A program made the translations under genes and the position numbers. This document shows, in pieces, positions 63,816 through 64,000 of a stretch of DNA of 64,000 bases (the first letter of the stretch is position 1; every line of letters starts with the position of its first letter). The notes beneath the pieces were generated by a model, which was not told where the DNA came from, ran no database searches, and was given only the letters and a program-made list of their open reading frames with translations. Source of the DNA: Prionailurus bengalensis (lineage: Eukaryota; Chordata; Mammalia; Carnivora; Felidae). Where the stretch lies: contig NC_057356.1 in assembly GCF_016509475.1 (NCBI RefSeq), positions 15,699,501 through 15,763,500 of the forward strand. The letters are read 5' to 3'.

Positions 63816-64000
63816 TGGTTACAGGTTCTTCAGGGGAAGACAGAGGCTGTTGTACCATCAGACTGAAATCAGAGCCCAAAGCCCACCAAAGTGGCCAGGT
63901 CTGTCCCGTGTCAGTGGAACCCCCTCCACTGTTGTACACAGTAAACACACATGATGAGTCTTCTCCATGCCTGTCCCCACTCCCTGCCCCTAAAGACCAT
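63816..64000. other. Unique sequence to the window edge
   Basis: Nothing recognisable. Confidence 0.3.

Noticed and set aside
1..64000. CRISPR array, operon, prophage or other bacterial system
   Set aside because: The base composition, SINEs, LINE and LTR content are mammalian; no spaced direct repeats or clustered gene-sized frames exist.
1..64000. CpG island or promoter of a gene
   Set aside because: Clusters of CG occur only inside young SINEs; no CpG-rich block of promoter size was seen.

Overview
This window is nuclear DNA of a carnivoran mammal, almost certainly a cat (Felidae). The evidence is about thirty copies of a tRNA-Lys-derived CAN-SINE whose youngest copies carry the felid form: a GGGGCGCCTGGGTGGC head, box-B-like GAGTTCGAGCCCC, a CT-rich tract and an AATAAATAAA tail. 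It also holds a carnivore-type LINE-1 3' end, one likely gammaretrovirus-like solo LTR, ERVL-MaLR LTRs, and many old mammalian repeats (MIR, L2, L1M, hAT and Tigger-like DNA elements). I see no bacterial or viral gene organisation, no CRISPR array, no CpG island and no complete protein-coding gene.

Almost every open reading frame is a chance frame or lies inside a repeat. The one segment that looks like a real protein-coding exon is the 80-bp stretch 32574-32653 on the + strand. It has a strong polypyrimidine tract and acceptor, a consensus GTGAGT donor, and an open frame for a lysine-rich, coiled-coil-like peptide. I could not name its gene. If it is real, most or all of the window is intron of, or sequence close to, a + strand gene with long introns.

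Layout. 0-4 kb: mostly unique sequence with MIR and L2 remnants. 4-5.7 kb: an old L1 carrying a pile-up of SINEs. 5.7-18.6 kb: a 13-kb stretch without young SINEs, holding old MIR, L2, L1M and hAT pieces and a homeodomain-motif-rich candidate conserved element at 17.6-17.9 kb. 18.6-27 kb: several SINEs, including one inside an MLT1 LTR and two at the same target site inside a MIR. 27-32 kb: a Tigger-like element with both ends, an old L1 and SINEs. 32-35 kb: the candidate exon, MIRs and a MaLR LTR. 35-43 kb: SINEs inside L1M and another old repeat. 43-50.8 kb: another SINE-free stretch, containing a young L1 insertion with an 18-bp target-site duplication and a large microsatellite. 50.8-53.5 kb: nested and tandem SINEs. 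53.7-58.7 kb: a SINE-poor region with the best candidate conserved noncoding elements (53.70-54.06, 57.64-57.96 and 58.0-58.7 kb) and the solo LTR (55.9-56.49 kb). 59-64 kb: a hAT element split by a SINE, nested SINEs, and a MaLR LTR split by a SINE.

No genes act together here. The functional content, if any, is one exon plus candidate distal regulatory elements. Repeat family names come from remembered consensus features, so edges of old elements are approximate. No alignment or conservation data were available.
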